This document shows positions 1-14,309 of a stretch of 64,000 bases of DNA, one piece after another (position 1 is the stretch's first letter; the number at the start of each line of letters is the position of its first letter). This DNA is from Geobacillus genomosp. 3 (lineage in GTDB: Bacteria; Bacillota; Bacilli; Bacillales; Anoxybacillaceae). The stretch covers positions 24,001 to 88,000 of the forward strand of contig NC_022080.4 in the NCBI RefSeq assembly GCF_000445995.2, read 5' to 3'. The notes under the pieces were generated by a model that saw only the letters and a list, made by a program, of their open reading frames with translations, made no database searches and was not told the DNA's origin. A program made the position numbers and the translations under genes.

Positions 1-81
1 CGCCGATAAAGAACAATACTGACGCGCATAAGAGGAGATTGCCAGCCGAAACGGCTGACCAAAGGTGCCGTTTCCAGCCAT
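1..81. other. Tail of the upstream region, no identifiable gene
   Basis: All three forward frames close early: TAA at 7, TGA at 20, and TAA at 81 for the frame that is open from base 3. One of these may be the end of a gene whose body lies outside the window. In B. subtilis dck and dgk precede yaaH, but too few residues remain here to identify anything. A short AGCCG/CGGCT palindrome lies near 43-55. Confidence 0.3.
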
Positions 82-116
82 AAAAAAACCCGCCTTCGAT
101 CGGCGGGTTTTTTTAT
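82..116. terminator. Bidirectional rho-independent terminator
   Basis: A-run plus ACCCGCC (82-94), a 7-nt loop, then GGCGGG followed by seven T (102-114). The A-run and T-run on either side let it end both sleL transcripts from the right and plus-strand transcripts from the left. Confidence 0.85.
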
Positions 117-135
117 CTTTTTAATGTGGGCGTTC

Positions 136-1990
<1,855 letters not shown>

Positions 1991-2007
1991 AATTCGGCTT
2001 ATGTACA

Positions 2008-2036
2008 TTGCATTTTCCCTATAAACACGCTATACT
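2008..2036 (+). promoter_or_regulatory. Sigma-A promoter of the SRP RNA gene
   Basis: TTGCAT (2008-2013), 17-nt spacer, TATACT (2031-2036), placing the start at about 2042-2043, where the RNA's 5' pairing arm begins. Confidence 0.8.
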
Positions 2037-2041
2037 GATAG

Positions 2042-2310
2042 TGCCGTGCTAAGCGGGGAGGTAGCGGTGCCCTGTACTCGCAATCCGCTCTAGCGAGGCT
2101 GAATCCCTTCTCGAGGTTAGTCTGTTGTGAGGCCTGTCTCAAGTAAGTGGTGTTGACGTCTGGGTCCCGCGCAATGGGATTCCGTGAACCCTGTCAGGTC
2201 CGGAAGGAAGCAGCAGTAAGCGGATGCTCCCATGTGCCGCGGGGGTGCCTGGGCTGAGCTAACTGCTTGAGCAACGCTCGGGGCAGCTAATCGACAGAAG
2301 GTGCACGGCC
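2042..2310 (+). ncRNA. scr: Signal recognition particle RNA (long Bacillus type with Alu domain)
   Basis: About 269 nt, the long Gram-positive form with both Alu and S domains. The universal SRP54(Ffh)-binding region is recognisable around 2196-2218 (GTCAGGTCCGGAAGGAAGCA), and the Alu-domain 5' part GTGCTAAGCGGGGAGGTAGC matches B. subtilis scRNA. The ends pair as GCCGTGC (2043-2049) with GCACGGC (2303-2309). The RNA pairs with Ffh to target secretory proteins to the membrane. It lies between tadA and dnaX, as in B. subtilis. Confidence 0.95.
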
Positions 2311-2325
2311 TTACATAAGTTTCAC

Positions 2326-2356
2326 AAAACCCACTCGGTCATGAGTGGGTTTTTTG
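2326..2356 (+). terminator. Terminator of the SRP RNA gene
   Basis: AAAACCCACTC (2326-2336), 6-nt loop, GAGTGGGTTTTTT (from 2343). Confidence 0.9.
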
Positions 2357-2359
2357 TTA

Positions 2360-2388
2360 TTTTAAATTGAAACGAGAAGTTATATAAT
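2360..2388 (+). promoter_or_regulatory. Candidate sigma-A promoter for dnaX
   Basis: Perfect TATAAT at 2383-2388; the -35 (TTTTAA, 2360-2365, 17-nt spacing) is weak. It is the only good -10 between the scr terminator and dnaX. Confidence 0.45.
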
Positions 2389-2422
2389 AAATAGGATGAG
2401 AGGAAGAGGAGGGCCGTTTTCC

Positions 2423-4099
2423 GTGGCATACCAAGCGTTATACCGTGTTTTTCGGCCGCAGCGTTTTGCCGACATGGTCGGCCAAGAGCACGTAACGAAA
2501 ACATTGCAAAGCGCCCTGCTTCAACATAAAATATCGCACGCCTACTTATTTTCCGGCCCACGCGGGACAGGAAAAACGAGTGCGGCGAAAATCTTCGCCA
2601 AAGCGGTCAATTGCGAACATGCTCCGGCAGCTGAACCGTGCAATGAATGCCCTGCTTGCCTCGGCATTACGAACGGAACGGTTCCCGATGTACTGGAAAT
2701 TGACGCCGCTTCCAACAACCGCGTCGACGAAATCCGTGACATACGAGAAAAAGTAAAGTTTGCACCGACTTCGGTTCGTTATAAAGTGTATATTATCGAC
2801 GAAGTGCACATGCTGTCGATCGGCGCCTTTAACGCGCTGCTAAAAACGCTAGAGGAACCGCCGAAACACGTCATTTTTATTTTGGCGACGACCGAGCCGC
2901 ATAAAATTCCGGCAACGATTATTTCCCGCTGTCAGCGATTCGATTTTCGCCGCATTCCGCTATCGGCGATCGTTTCACGGTTGAAATACGTAGCGAACGC
3001 CCAAGGCGTGGAAGCATCCGCTGAAGCGCTATCAGCCATTGCCCGTGCCGCTGACGGGGGCATGCGGGACGCGCTCAGCTTGCTTGATCAGGCGATTTCG
3101 TTCAGTGATGGCCAACTTCAGTTCGATGATGTGTTGGCGATGACTGGGGCGGCATCATTTGCTGCATTAGCCAATTTCATCGAAGCCATTCACCGCAAAG
3201 ATACCGCGGCGGTTCTTCAGCAGTTCGAAGCGATGATGGCGCAGGGGAAAGATCCAAACCGTTTGGTGGAAGACTTGATTCTGTATTACCGCGACTTGCT
3301 GCTATACAAAACGGCCCCCCATGTGGAAGGAGCCATTCAAATTGCAGTCGTTGACGAGACGTTTACCGCTCTTTCAGAAACGATTCCTCTTTCTGACTTA
3401 TACGGAGCGATTGAGCTGCTGAACAAAAGCCAGCAAGAGATGAAGTGGACGAACCATCCACGCCTCCTTTTGGAAGTGGCGCTCGTGAAACTTTGCCATC
3501 AGCCGGCCGTCTCGTCGCTGTCCGCTTCTGAGCTAGAACCGTTAGTGAAGCGGATTGAGACGTTGGAAGCCGAACTGCGCCGTCTGAAGGAACAATCGTC
3601 CGCTCCTTTATCGTCCGCTGCCTCGGCGAAAAAACCAGCAAAAGCAGTGAAAATCGGGGGATATAAAGCGCCAGTCGGCCGCATCCACGAACTGTTGAAG
3701 CAGGCAACGCACGAAGACTTAGCCTTGGTGAAAGGCCGCTGGGCCGACGTGCTTGACACGTTGAAGCGGCAACATAAAGTGTCGCACGCCGCCTTGCTTC
3801 AAGAGAGCGAGCCGGTCGCCGCGAGTGCCTCGGCATTTGTGTTAAAGTTTAAGTATGAAATTCACTGCAAGATGGCGACAGATCCGGCGAGTTCAGTGAA
3901 GGAAAACGTCGAAGCAATTTTGTTTGAACTGACGAACCGACGGTTTGACATGATCGCCATTCCGGAAGAAGAATGGGGAAAAATAAGGGAAGAGTTTATC
4001 CGCAACAAGGAAGCCAAGACAGAAAAGAGCGAAGAGGAACCGTTGATCGCTGAGGCGAAACGGCTGTTTGGCGAGGAATTGATCGAAATTAAAGAATAA
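2423..4099 (+). CDS. dnaX: DNA polymerase III subunit gamma/tau (clamp loader)
   Basis: 558 residues. AAA+ ATPase of the clamp loader that places the beta clamp on DNA. Walker A GPRGTGKT at 45-52, a zinc-binding Cys cluster just after residue 63 ([14 protein letters not shown]), Walker B IIDEVHM, and sensor/SRC motif ISRCQRFDF. The C-terminal part carries the tau-like region with the conserved [10 protein letters not shown] and HKVSHAALL blocks. Start GTG at 2423 follows GAGGAGGG and gives an N-terminus [13 protein letters not shown] like B. subtilis; the earlier in-frame ATG (2396) would precede the SD. An A6 run at codons 403-404 is noted in the findings. First gene of dnaX-ebfC-recR. Confidence 0.95.
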   Translation: MAYQALYRVFRPQRFADMVGQEHVTKTLQSALLQHKISHAYLFSGPRGTGKTSAAKIFAKAVNCEHAPAAEPCNECPACLGITNGTVPDVLEIDAASNNRVDEIRDIREKVKFAPTSVRYKVYIIDEVHMLSIGAFNALLKTLEEPPKHVIFILATTEPHKIPATIISRCQRFDFRRIPLSAIVSRLKYVANAQGVEASAEALSAIARAADGGMRDALSLLDQAISFSDGQLQFDDVLAMTGAASFAALANFIEAIHRKDTAAVLQQFEAMMAQGKDPNRLVEDLILYYRDLLLYKTAPHVEGAIQIAVVDETFTALSETIPLSDLYGAIELLNKSQQEMKWTNHPRLLLEVALVKLCHQPAVSSLSASELEPLVKRIETLEAELRRLKEQSSAPLSSAASAKKPAKAVKIGGYKAPVGRIHELLKQATHEDLALVKGRWADVLDTLKRQHKVSHAALLQESEPVAASASAFVLKFKYEIHCKMATDPASSVKENVEAILFELTNRRFDMIAIPEEEWGKIREEFIRNKEAKTEKSEEEPLIAEAKRLFGEELIEIKE

Positions 4100-4121
4100 A
4101 CGATTGAAGGAGGATGCCAAG

Positions 4122-4448
4122 ATGATGCGTGGCGGAATGGGAAATATGCAAAAAATGTTAAAGCAAATGCAAAAGATGCAAAAAGAAATGCAAAAGGCAC
4201 AGGAAGAGTTGGTGGAAAAAACGGTGGAAGGCACGGCTGGGGGCGGTATGGTGACGGTCATCGCCAATGGCCATAAACAAATTTTAGAGGTAAAAATCAA
4301 GGAAGAAGTCGTAGACCCAGACGATATTGAAATGCTCCAAGATTTAGTTTTGGCGGCGACAAACGATGCGCTCAAAAAAGCGGATGAACTGGCCAACGAC
4401 ATGATGGGGCAGTTTACGAAAGGGCTCAACATTCCAGGGCTGTTCTAG
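4122..4448 (+). CDS. ebfC: Nucleoid-associated protein EbfC/YbaB family (YaaK)
   Basis: 108 residues. Small dimeric DNA-binding protein of the YbaB/EbfC family. The N-terminal helix is Met/Gln/Lys-rich (about residues 7-33), followed by the conserved ATGGGMV-type segment (here [10 protein letters not shown]) and [19 protein letters not shown] is seven bases before the ATG at 4122; the next codon is also ATG (4125), which equals the B. subtilis start. It lies between dnaX and recR, an arrangement conserved across bacteria, but its exact role in repair or nucleoid structure is not shown by the sequence. Confidence 0.9.
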   Translation: MMRGGMGNMQKMLKQMQKMQKEMQKAQEELVEKTVEGTAGGGMVTVIANGHKQILEVKIKEEVVDPDDIEMLQDLVLAATNDALKKADELANDMMGQFTKGLNIPGLF

Positions 4449-4457
4449 GGGGAAACT

Positions 4458-5054
4458 ATGCATTATCCAGAACCGTTATCCAAACTGATTGACAGTTTTA
4501 TGAAATTGCCCGGAATCGGTCCAAAAACGGCCGCCCGCCTCGCGTTCCATGTGCTGGCGATGAAAGAAGATACCGTGCTCGAGTTTGCCAAAGCGCTTGT
4601 TGATGTGAAGCGCCATATTCATTATTGCACGATTTGCGGGCATATTACAGATACAGATCCTTGCTACATTTGTAAGGATGAACGGCGCGATCGGACGATG
4701 ATTTGTGTCGTCCAGGACCCGAAAGATGTGATCGCTATGGAGAAGATGAAAGAATATAACGGCCTATACCATGTGCTACACGGGGCCATCTCCCCGATGG
4801 AGGGCATCGGTCCGGAAGACATTAAAATCGCCGAGCTGCTGGCGAGACTGCGGGACGAAACGATCCAAGAAGTGATTTTAGCGACCGACCCAAACATTGA
4901 AGGGGAGGCGACAGCCATGTATTTATCGCGCCTGTTGAAACCGACAGGGATCAAAGTCACCCGCATCGCCCATGGCTTGCCGGTCGGCGGCGATTTGGAG
5001 TATGCGGATGAAGTGACGTTATCAAAAGCGTTGGAAGGGCGCCGCGAGCTGTAG
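4458..5054 (+). CDS. recR: Recombination mediator protein RecR
   Basis: 198 residues, full length. Works with RecO (and RecF) to load RecA onto SSB-coated DNA. A helix-hairpin-helix ([11 protein letters not shown], about 17-27) is followed by a zinc finger with Cys57, Cys60, Cys69 and Cys72, then a Toprim domain to about residue 175 and the C-terminal Walker-like segment [12 protein letters not shown]. It starts 9 nt after ebfC with AGGGGG upstream, so it is almost certainly co-transcribed and coupled. Confidence 0.96.
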   Translation: MHYPEPLSKLIDSFMKLPGIGPKTAARLAFHVLAMKEDTVLEFAKALVDVKRHIHYCTICGHITDTDPCYICKDERRDRTMICVVQDPKDVIAMEKMKEYNGLYHVLHGAISPMEGIGPEDIKIAELLARLRDETIQEVILATDPNIEGEATAMYLSRLLKPTGIKVTRIAHGLPVGGDLEYADEVTLSKALEGRREL

Positions 5055-5077
5055 AGAGAAAGAAGGTGGGGATCGGT

Positions 5078-5302
5078 TTGTTATGGCGGTGGAAGGGGAA
5101 ACTAAAAAGACAATTTGATGAAAAACTAATTGCTGAGCTGCAAAAGGCAAGAACTGAATGGCTCGAACAAAAACAGCTTATCGAAAAAAGTGTTGACCCA
5201 TCGTTAGAGGTGCTGAGTGCGCTGCAACTTGCGGAGGTGAAATATTTTTTTCTCCTCCGCGAAGCGAAGCACCGTCGCATTACGCTGAGGGAAGTGCGTT
5301 AA
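5078..5302 (+). CDS. yaaL: YaaL family small protein of unknown function (DUF2508)
   Basis: 74 residues, basic at the N-terminus (LWRWKGKLKRQ) and helical throughout, with the conserved SVDPSLEVLSALQLAEVKYFF block (about 38-58, partly quoted) typical of Bacillus YaaL. No catalytic motif and no membrane segment. Start TTG at 5078 lies six bases after AAGGTGGGG; a GTG at 5066 overlaps that SD and is less likely. It sits between recR and bofA, as in B. subtilis. Function unknown. Confidence 0.8.
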   Translation: MLWRWKGKLKRQFDEKLIAELQKARTEWLEQKQLIEKSVDPSLEVLSALQLAEVKYFFLLREAKHRRITLREVR

Positions 5303-5318
5303 CTTCCTTATTTTTTTG
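5289..5318 (+). terminator. Terminator after yaaL
   Basis: GGAAGT (5290-5295), loop, ACTTCC (5302-5307), then TTA and seven T. The stem contains the yaaL stop codon. Confidence 0.65.
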
Positions 5319-5381
5319 TTCTTTTTTCCCCCGAGTTTCATACGTTTGTAGTACAAGCGTACAAAAAAGGGGGTTCAAACG

Positions 5382-5648
5382 TTGGAACCGAAAATCGTCA
5401 TTACGGTGCTATTAGCGCTCATCGCCGTCCTTTTGATTGTTGGCGCTCGCCTTAAGGCGCTTCGCTTTATCGGCTATGTTGCCATCCGCCTCATTGTCGG
5501 CGCGTTGGCACTGTTTGTCCTCAACGCCATCGGCGGACATTTTAACATTCATATTCCGATTAACTTGATCACCTCGCTCGTTTGTGGATTTCTTGGCCTC
5601 CCGGGGGCCGCGGCATTACTTGTGATTGACCAGTATATTCTATCGTAG
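5382..5648 (+). CDS. bofA: Pro-sigma-K processing inhibitor BofA
   Basis: 88 residues, strongly hydrophobic with two to three membrane segments (about 6-22, 29-47, 58-84). BofA is an integral protein of the outer forespore membrane that, with SpoIVFA, holds the SpoIVFB protease inactive until the engulfed forespore signals. The GHFNIHIPINLIT segment and C-terminal GLPGAAALLV block are the family signature; the His and Asn residues there are those implicated in inhibition. TTG start at 5382 with AAGGGGG upstream. It has its own short intergenic region after the yaaL terminator. Confidence 0.88.
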   Translation: MEPKIVITVLLALIAVLLIVGARLKALRFIGYVAIRLIVGALALFVLNAIGGHFNIHIPINLITSLVCGFLGLPGAAALLVIDQYILS

Positions 5649-5653
5649 TTCCG

Positions 5654-5698
5654 AATGGAAAGGCGTTGTCTAGCTAACTTGCCTTTTCATTTTTTTTG
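5654..5698 (+). terminator. Terminator after bofA
   Basis: AATGGAAAGGC (5654-5664) pairs with GCCTTTTCATT (5681-5691), followed by a T-run to 5698. Confidence 0.85.
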
Positions 5699-5709
5699 AT
5701 AAAAAACTA

Positions 5710-5738
5710 TTGACTTTTATATACATATCAAGTATATT
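5710..5738 (+). promoter_or_regulatory. rRNA operon promoter P1
   Basis: TTGACT (5710-5715), 17-nt spacer, TATATT (5733-5738), in an AT-rich segment. Confidence 0.75.
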
Positions 5739-5796
5739 AATAAACGTCGTTAGTTGACATTAGCAAAAAACATATTAACGGCGAAGAAAAAACGTA

Positions 5797-5825
5797 TTGA
5801 CAGCAAAGTGAATGATAAGTATAAT
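5797..5825 (+). promoter_or_regulatory. rRNA operon promoter P2
   Basis: Consensus TTGACA (5797-5802), 17-nt spacer, consensus TATAAT (5820-5825). About 250 nt upstream of mature 16S, a typical distance. A further TTGACA at 5754 lacks a good -10. Confidence 0.88.
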
Positions 5826-5856
5826 AATAAAAGTGTTCAACATCAATTCAAAAGCT

Positions 5857-5885
5857 CCTTGAAAACTAAACAAAACGCAAGCGTC
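5857..5885 (+). other. 5' strand of the pre-16S processing stem (3' strand at 7674-7703)
   Basis: The 29 bases starting CCTTGAAAACTAAAC are complementary, with one bulged T, to 7674-7703 just after 16S (GACGCTTG...TTTAGTTTTGAGGG). This closes the long stem that RNase III cuts to release pre-16S. A matching stem for 23S is formed by about 7893-7916 (CCTTGAAAACTAGATAACCG) and 11259-11281 (CGGTTATCTAGTTTTCAGGG). Confidence 0.8.
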
Positions 5886-5969
5886 ATGAAGAAAGGCTGA
5901 GGTCCGATATTCCGCCTAAAAGCAACCCACATCCTGCGGATGGCGGTGAAATATCGCCATCCTGGTGAT

Positions 5970-6058
5970 CGCGATGGGCAAATGCTTTTCGCCTGCAGGG
6001 ATGTTTACATTCCGAAGGCGAAGGTTGTTTGACCCCGGGCGGCGGGCCGAAGCTGGAT
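5970..6058 (+). repeat. Spacer hairpin repeat, copy A (rRNA leader)
   Basis: Hairpin core 5976-6035: GGG.CAAA, TTCGCCT, asymmetric loop GCA, GGGATG, 4-nt loop, CATTCC, GA, AGGCGAA, TTTG, CCC. It is followed by GGCCGAAGCTGGATTA, the degenerate form of the GCTrGACA end seen in the other copies. The internal loops match copy C and, with base changes on both strands, copy B. Confidence 0.75.
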
Positions 6059-6072
6059 TAGCCAATCAACTT

Positions 6073-7639
<1,567 letters not shown>

Positions 7640-7717
7640 ACATATTGACAAAACCTTTCGGTTTGATTATAATGACGCTTGTCGTTTTGTTTAGTTTTGA
7701 GGGAACTTTCCCTCCAT

Positions 7718-7791
7718 GGGCCTATAGCTCAGCTGGTCAGAGCGCACGCCTGATAAGCGTGAGGTCGGTGGTTCAAGTCCACTTAGGCCCA
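7718..7791 (+). tRNA. trnI-GAU: tRNA-Ile (GAT)
   Basis: Acceptor arms GGGCCTA (7718-7724) and TAGGCCC (7784-7790), discriminator A, anticodon GAT at 7752-7754. 3' CCA is not encoded. Standard position in the 16S-23S spacer. Confidence 0.96.
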
Positions 7792-7802
7792 TTCTGCCTT
7801 GT

Positions 7803-7878
7803 GGGGCCTTAGCTCAGCTGGGAGAGCGCCTGCTTTGCACGCAGGAGGTCATCGGTTCGATCCCGATAGGCTCCACCA
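7803..7878 (+). tRNA. trnA-UGC: tRNA-Ala (TGC)
   Basis: Acceptor arms GGGGCCT (7803-7809) and AGGCTCC (7868-7874), discriminator A, encoded CCA at 7876-7878. Anticodon TGC at 7836-7838 in the loop TTTGCAC. Confidence 0.96.
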
Positions 7879-7922
7879 TTTCAAAACAACCTTTCGTTCC
7901 TTGAAAACTAGATAACCGGAAA

Positions 7923-8031
7923 AGCGGAGGCGCCGAGATCGGCTCTTGAAGCCAAATGTTCTTCACCCGTAGGGGTGCTTGCACCCCGAGGGGGAAGGTT
8001 ATTTGGCAGAAGAGAGCCAGGCGCCGACGCT
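7923..8031 (+). repeat. Spacer hairpin repeat, copy B (between tRNA-Ala and 23S)
   Basis: Folds end to end: AGCG, GGCGCC, GGCTCT, GCCAAAT, CTTC.CCC, GGGGTG on the left arm pair with CACCCC, GGG.GAAG, ATTTGGC, AGAGCC, GGCGCC, CGCT on the right arm. Small internal loops (GA/GA, GTT/GTT, GTA/GA) separate the stems. Followed at once by AGACA. Length 109 nt. It lies inside the 23S processing stem. Confidence 0.85.
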
Positions 8032-8066
8032 AGACACAGTGTAGGAAGAAGCCGAGAAGCGCTGTA

Positions 8067-10993
<2,927 letters not shown>

Positions 10994-10998
10994 AGAAA

Positions 10999-11103
10999 AG
11001 TGGAGGCCGCCCGCTTATCGGCGAAACGCGCTGGAGGGCCTGCGAGGAGGCTGTCGCCGCCGCAGCAGGACCGAAGCGTCGCGAGCCGATGGCGGCCGGA
11101 ACT
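10999..11103 (+). repeat. Spacer hairpin repeat, copy E (after 23S)
   Basis: Outer arms AGT-gga-GGCCGCC (10999-11011) and GGCGGCC-gga-ACT (11091-11103), then ATCGGC/GCCGAT (11017-11022 with 11085-11090) and CCTGC/GCAGG near the apex, followed by AGACA. Same architecture as copy B but a different interior. Length 105 nt. Confidence 0.75.
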
Positions 11104-11114
11104 AGACAGTGAAA

Positions 11115-11221
11115 AGCGCAGGCGAGCGGGTCGCCGCGATGGGCAAATGTTCTTCGCCTGCAGGGATTTGCGATCCCGAAGGCGAAGGTTATTTGACCCC
11201 GAGCGGCGGCGAGCCGGAGCT
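11115..11221 (+). repeat. Spacer hairpin repeat, copy C (between 23S and 5S)
   Basis: Arms AGC-gca-GGC (11115-11123) and GCC-gga-GCT (11213-11221), CGCCGC/GCGGCG, GGG/CCC, CAAAT/ATTTG, CTTCGCCT/AGGCGAAG, GGGAT/ATCCC, with GTT/GTT and GCA/GA internal loops as in copies A and B. Ends in GGACAAT. A truncated further start, GAAAAGCGCAAGCGCCGC, follows at about 11230. Confidence 0.82.
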
Positions 11222-11304
11222 GGACAATCGAAAAGCGCAAGCGCCGCTTCTTCCGACAACGGTTATCTAGTTTTCAGGGAACGAATTCCTGACAACCTCA
11301 TATG

Positions 11305-11422
<118 letters not shown>

Positions 11423-11428
11423 AAAACA

Positions 11429-11478
11429 AAAGCAGCTAATTGTGCTTGACGCATAATTAGCTGCTTTCGTTTTTATTT
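11429..11478 (+). terminator. rRNA operon terminator
   Basis: 17-bp stem, AAAGCAGCTAATTGTGC (11429-11445) with GCATAATTAGCTGCTTT (11451-11467), 5-nt loop, then CGTTTTTATT. Confidence 0.93.
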
Positions 11479-11581
11479 GGAATACCAAAGACGGTTTTTA
11501 CTACTTCTTCAATCGGCTGTTCTCGTGAACGCTCTGCGCACGTTAAGAAGCGGGGAAAGTGCTCCATCTTTCCATCTACTA

Positions 11582-11611
11582 GTATAGAATGTTATCAATG
11601 TGGGAAACATA
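11582..11611 (+). promoter_or_regulatory. Candidate sigma-F promoter for csfB
   Basis: GTATA (11582-11586), 15-nt spacer, GGGAAACATA (11602-11611). This fits the sigma-F pattern (GyWTA, GGnrAnAnTW) with one mismatch. csfB is a known sigma-F gene in B. subtilis. The stretch 11479-11581 contains no other recognisable feature. Confidence 0.55.
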
Positions 11612-11631
11612 GAGGATGGGAGGTGGAGAGC

Positions 11632-11838
11632 GTGGGGGCACCGGTGATTGGCCGAAATAAACGTGAAAAAGTGTGCATTGTTTGCGAACAACAAAAACAG
11701 GAAGGAATGTTTCTTTTTGGTCATTTTCTTTGCTTGGATTGTCACCAAGCGATCGTGCACACAAATACAGACGATCCGAATTACGCGTTTTATGTGCAGC
11801 AGCTTCGGAAAATGGTCACATGTAAAATTTATTCGTAA
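11632..11838 (+). CDS. csfB: Anti-sigma factor Gin (CsfB), inhibitor of sigma-G
   Basis: 68 residues. Small zinc-binding protein with two CxxC pairs, CIVC near residue 16 and CLDC near residue 35, spaced by a short aromatic segment (MFLFGHFL). In B. subtilis Gin binds and inhibits sigma-G (and sigma-E) to keep late forespore transcription off until engulfment ends. The GTG at 11632 is seven bases after GGAGGT; another GTG at 11623 falls inside the SD. Same place as in B. subtilis, immediately after the rRNA operon, though xpaC and yaaN, which follow it there, are missing. Confidence 0.85.
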   Translation: MGAPVIGRNKREKVCIVCEQQKQEGMFLFGHFLCLDCHQAIVHTNTDDPNYAFYVQQLRKMVTCKIYS

Positions 11839-12131
11839 AGGCTTATGTCAGGCCTATTTTTATCATCTTGCACCGAGAACCCCCCACTTCCACGCATGGG
11901 CGTAGGTGGGGGATGGATCGGTGTCTTTCCTCGTCAGTCCCCTTCTTGCTTCCAACAGGCAGTTGGTTCTGTTTGTGAGCAAAAGCCGCGGATGCCGTAT
12001 GCGCGTTTTCTTTCAGGGCAGTTCGTGTTACTATTATTTTGTTATTTCTCGTACATACTGAACGATTTCGGCGTTTATGCTGATGCCTGTTGCGCCTTTC
12101 GCTGCAGGCGGCAAAGCAGCAAGGAAAGAGG
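11839..12131 (+). other. Intergenic region csfB to decarboxylase, about 290 bases
   Basis: A weak hairpin with a T-run (AGGC/GCCT, ending near 11860) may end csfB. A large GC-rich palindrome lies at 11871-11923 (listed separately). No convincing promoter was found before the decarboxylase; the rest looks like non-coding sequence. Confidence 0.5.
11871..11923. repeat. Large palindrome resembling an IS200/IS605-type end
   Basis: CACCGA (11871-11876) pairs with TCGGTG (11918-11923), and CCCCCAC (11881-11887) with GTGGGGG (11906-11912), with an apex containing ACGC/GCGT. No T-run follows. The C-rich/G-rich subterminal hairpin recalls the ends of IS200/IS605 elements, but no transposase or TnpB remnant is present. 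Confidence 0.45.
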
Positions 12132-12137
12132 ATGATG

Positions 12138-13577
12138 ATGGATCAAACGAAAACTCCTTTATATGATGCTCTCATGCGCCATTGGACGCGCTGCCCGGTT
12201 TCGTTTCACGTGCCGGGACATAAATACGGTGCTTTGTTTTCCGAACGGGGGAGAGAGATGTTTACACCGTTGTTGGCGTTGGATGCGACGGAAATTTCCG
12301 GATTGGATGACTTGCATCATCCTGAGTCGGTAATTGCTGAGGCGCAGGCGTTGGCAGCGGATCTATATGGCGTTAGGGAGACGTTTTTCCTTGTGAACGG
12401 TTCGACGGCAGGGAATTTGGCGATGATCGCCGCCGTTTGTGATGAAAAAAAGCGGAAAATCATTGTGCAGCGCAACTGTCACAAATCCGTGATGCATGCA
12501 CTACAGTTAATGGGAGCAACCCCTGTTCTTCTTTCCCCTGAATTTGATGGCGATGTGCGTGTTGCTTCGCACGTTTGCATAGAGACTGTCAAAGAGGCAG
12601 TTGCTCTTCATCGCGATGCTGCCGCCATTGTATTAACGAATCCAAACTATTATGGGATGTCTATTGATTTGACGGAAATTGTCCGTCTAGCCCATCGCTA
12701 TGGGATTCCCGTATTGGTCGATGAGGCACATGGCGCCCATTTTGTCGCCGGCCCCCCGTTTCCGAAACCGGCGCTTGCCTGCGGTGCCGATATTGTTGTG
12801 CAGTCGGCGCATAAAACATTGCCGGCGATGACGATGGGAGCGTTTTTGCATGTGAACAGTGGGCGTATCGATGTAGAGCGGTTGAAATATTTTTTACAGC
12901 TGTTTCAATCGAGCAGCCCATCTTACCCGATTATGGCGTCACTCGATTTGGCACGCCATTATGTCGCCCAGCTCACAAAGGATCGTGTGGCGGCGATTGT
13001 AGCGCAAATCGAGGAGTTTAAGATGGCATTGGCCCATATGGATGGGGTGGCGGTCGTTTCTTCCCGGCAGCCTGACGTGCAAACCGACCCGTTAAAGGTG
13101 ACCGTGCAAACGCGCAGTCCGCTGACAGGATATGAGCTGCAGCGGCGACTCGAGCACGAAGGGGTGTTTACGGAATTAGCTGATCCATTGAACGTTCTGC
13201 TCGTCTGTCCGCTCGCTGCGACTGGAAAGCTGATGGAGGCGGTGGAGAAAATCAGACGGGCATGGCGGGGGGTGCCGGCTGGCGAGATGCCTCTGTTTGG
13301 TTCTTTCCCGTTTTTGCGTCCGCCGCTGTCGGTGTTAGTTCCGTATGATGAGTTGCGCGATGTACGGAAGAAAGCGGTCGCTTTAGATGAAGCGGAAGGG
13401 TGCGTGGCGGCGGAAACCGTCATCCCATATCCGCCTGGAGTGCCGCTCATATGGATCGGGGAACGGATCGACCGCGGCCATATTGAACACATTCGCCAGC
13501 TTCTCCGCCATCAGGTGCATATGCAGGGCGGAAGTCAGCTCGGGGATGGGTTGATTGTCGTATACGAACTTGGATGA
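12138..13577 (+). CDS. yaaO: PLP-dependent Orn/Lys/Arg decarboxylase family protein (YaaO)
   Basis: 479 residues. Fold-type I PLP enzyme of the short Gram-positive Orn/Lys/Arg decarboxylase group. PLP-binding signature: [10 protein letters not shown] near residue 90, DEAHGAH at 195-201 (Asp binding the pyridine N) and the Schiff-base lysine in SAHKTLP (Lys226). The N-terminal PGHKYG and the C-terminal decarboxylase domain with YPPGVPL are present. The substrate cannot be read from the sequence; arginine, lysine or ornithine are possible, giving polyamine precursors. ATG at 12138 is the third of three tandem ATGs and is best placed after AGAGG; 12132 is possible. Its stop overlaps the start region of tmk. 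Confidence 0.85.
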   Translation: MDQTKTPLYDALMRHWTRCPVSFHVPGHKYGALFSERGREMFTPLLALDATEISGLDDLHHPESVIAEAQALAADLYGVRETFFLVNGSTAGNLAMIAAVCDEKKRKIIVQRNCHKSVMHALQLMGATPVLLSPEFDGDVRVASHVCIETVKEAVALHRDAAAIVLTNPNYYGMSIDLTEIVRLAHRYGIPVLVDEAHGAHFVAGPPFPKPALACGADIVVQSAHKTLPAMTMGAFLHVNSGRIDVERLKYFLQLFQSSSPSYPIMASLDLARHYVAQLTKDRVAAIVAQIEEFKMALAHMDGVAVVSSRQPDVQTDPLKVTVQTRSPLTGYELQRRLEHEGVFTELADPLNVLLVCPLAATGKLMEAVEKIRRAWRGVPAGEMPLFGSFPFLRPPLSVLVPYDELRDVRKKAVALDEAEGCVAAETVIPYPPGVPLIWIGERIDRGHIEHIRQLLRHQVHMQGGSQLGDGLIVVYELG

Positions 13578-13597
13578 TGGAAAGGATGCTGCGGGTG

Positions 13598-14278
13598 ATG
13601 AACGGGTACTTTGTTTCATTTGAAGGGCCGGAAGGGGCCGGGAAAACGACCATGATCGGCAAGCTCGAGTCGTTTTTGCGCGAGCGGAGCTTTGATGTAA
13701 TGGTAACGAGGGAACCTGGTGGAGTGCGCATTGCGGAGGCGATCCGCGCGCTCATTTTAAACCGGGAGTATACGGAAATGGACGGGCGAACGGAAGCGCT
13801 TTTGTATGCGGCAGCGAGGCGGCAACATTTGCTTGAAAAAATTGTCCCGGCGCTCGAGGCTGGACGCATTGTGCTATGCGACCGGTTTGTGGACAGCTCG
13901 CTCGCCTACCAAGGGTTTGCCCGCGGGCTTGGTATCGAAGACGTATGGAAAATTAACGAATTTGCCATTGACGGGTATATGCCGTCGCTGACGGTTTATT
14001 TTGATATTGATCCACAAACCGGACTCGAACGGATTCGGAAAAATCGGGAACGGGAAGTGAACCGGCTTGATCTTGAATCATTGTCTTTCCATGACAAAGT
14101 AAGAGAAGGATACCGGGAGTTGGCAAAGCGGTTTGCTGACCGGATCATTGTCATCGATGCGGGCCGGCCGCTCGATGTCGTGTTTGCCGAGACGGCGGCG
14201 GTGGTGCTTTCCCGCCTCAAAGGAAGATCAAAGTGCGATTTCCATGAATCCGGCCGTGATGATTCACGTTGGACATGA
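13598..14278 (+). CDS. tmk: Thymidylate kinase
   Basis: 226 residues. Phosphorylates dTMP to dTDP. P-loop [11 protein letters not shown] at 8-18, TREPGG (the DR/E motif region), and [12 protein letters not shown], the lid/substrate segment of Gram-positive Tmk. The ATG at 13598 gives [10 protein letters not shown], aligning with B. subtilis; a GTG one codon earlier and ATGs at 13574-13586 are alternatives. The last 14 or so residues (from about [11 protein letters not shown]) extend beyond the usual family end of about 212 residues. In B. subtilis darA (yaaQ) and yaaR follow tmk; here holB follows directly, so the tail may mark a deletion join. Confidence 0.95.
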   Translation: MNGYFVSFEGPEGAGKTTMIGKLESFLRERSFDVMVTREPGGVRIAEAIRALILNREYTEMDGRTEALLYAAARRQHLLEKIVPALEAGRIVLCDRFVDSSLAYQGFARGLGIEDVWKINEFAIDGYMPSLTVYFDIDPQTGLERIRKNREREVNRLDLESLSFHDKVREGYRELAKRFADRIIVIDAGRPLDVVFAETAAVVLSRLKGRSKCDFHESGRDDSRWT

Positions 14279-14309
14279 TAGAATAGAAAGTAAGAAATGA
14301 GAAAGAGTG

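Noticed and set aside
3363..3836. 157-codon antisense open frame in dnaX (and similar ones in ftsH, spoIIE, mfd)
   Set aside because: No SD, no recognisable domain, and the sense frame is clearly coding; these are shadows of codon bias.
5338..5365. Sigma-E-like promoter for bofA (TCATACG, 13 nt, CGTACAAA)
   Set aside because: The predicted start would fall on or after the bofA SD at 5367-5373, leaving no room for translation.
5754..5782. Third rrn promoter starting with TTGACA at 5754
   Set aside because: No -10 at 16-18 nt; CATATT is only 11 nt away.
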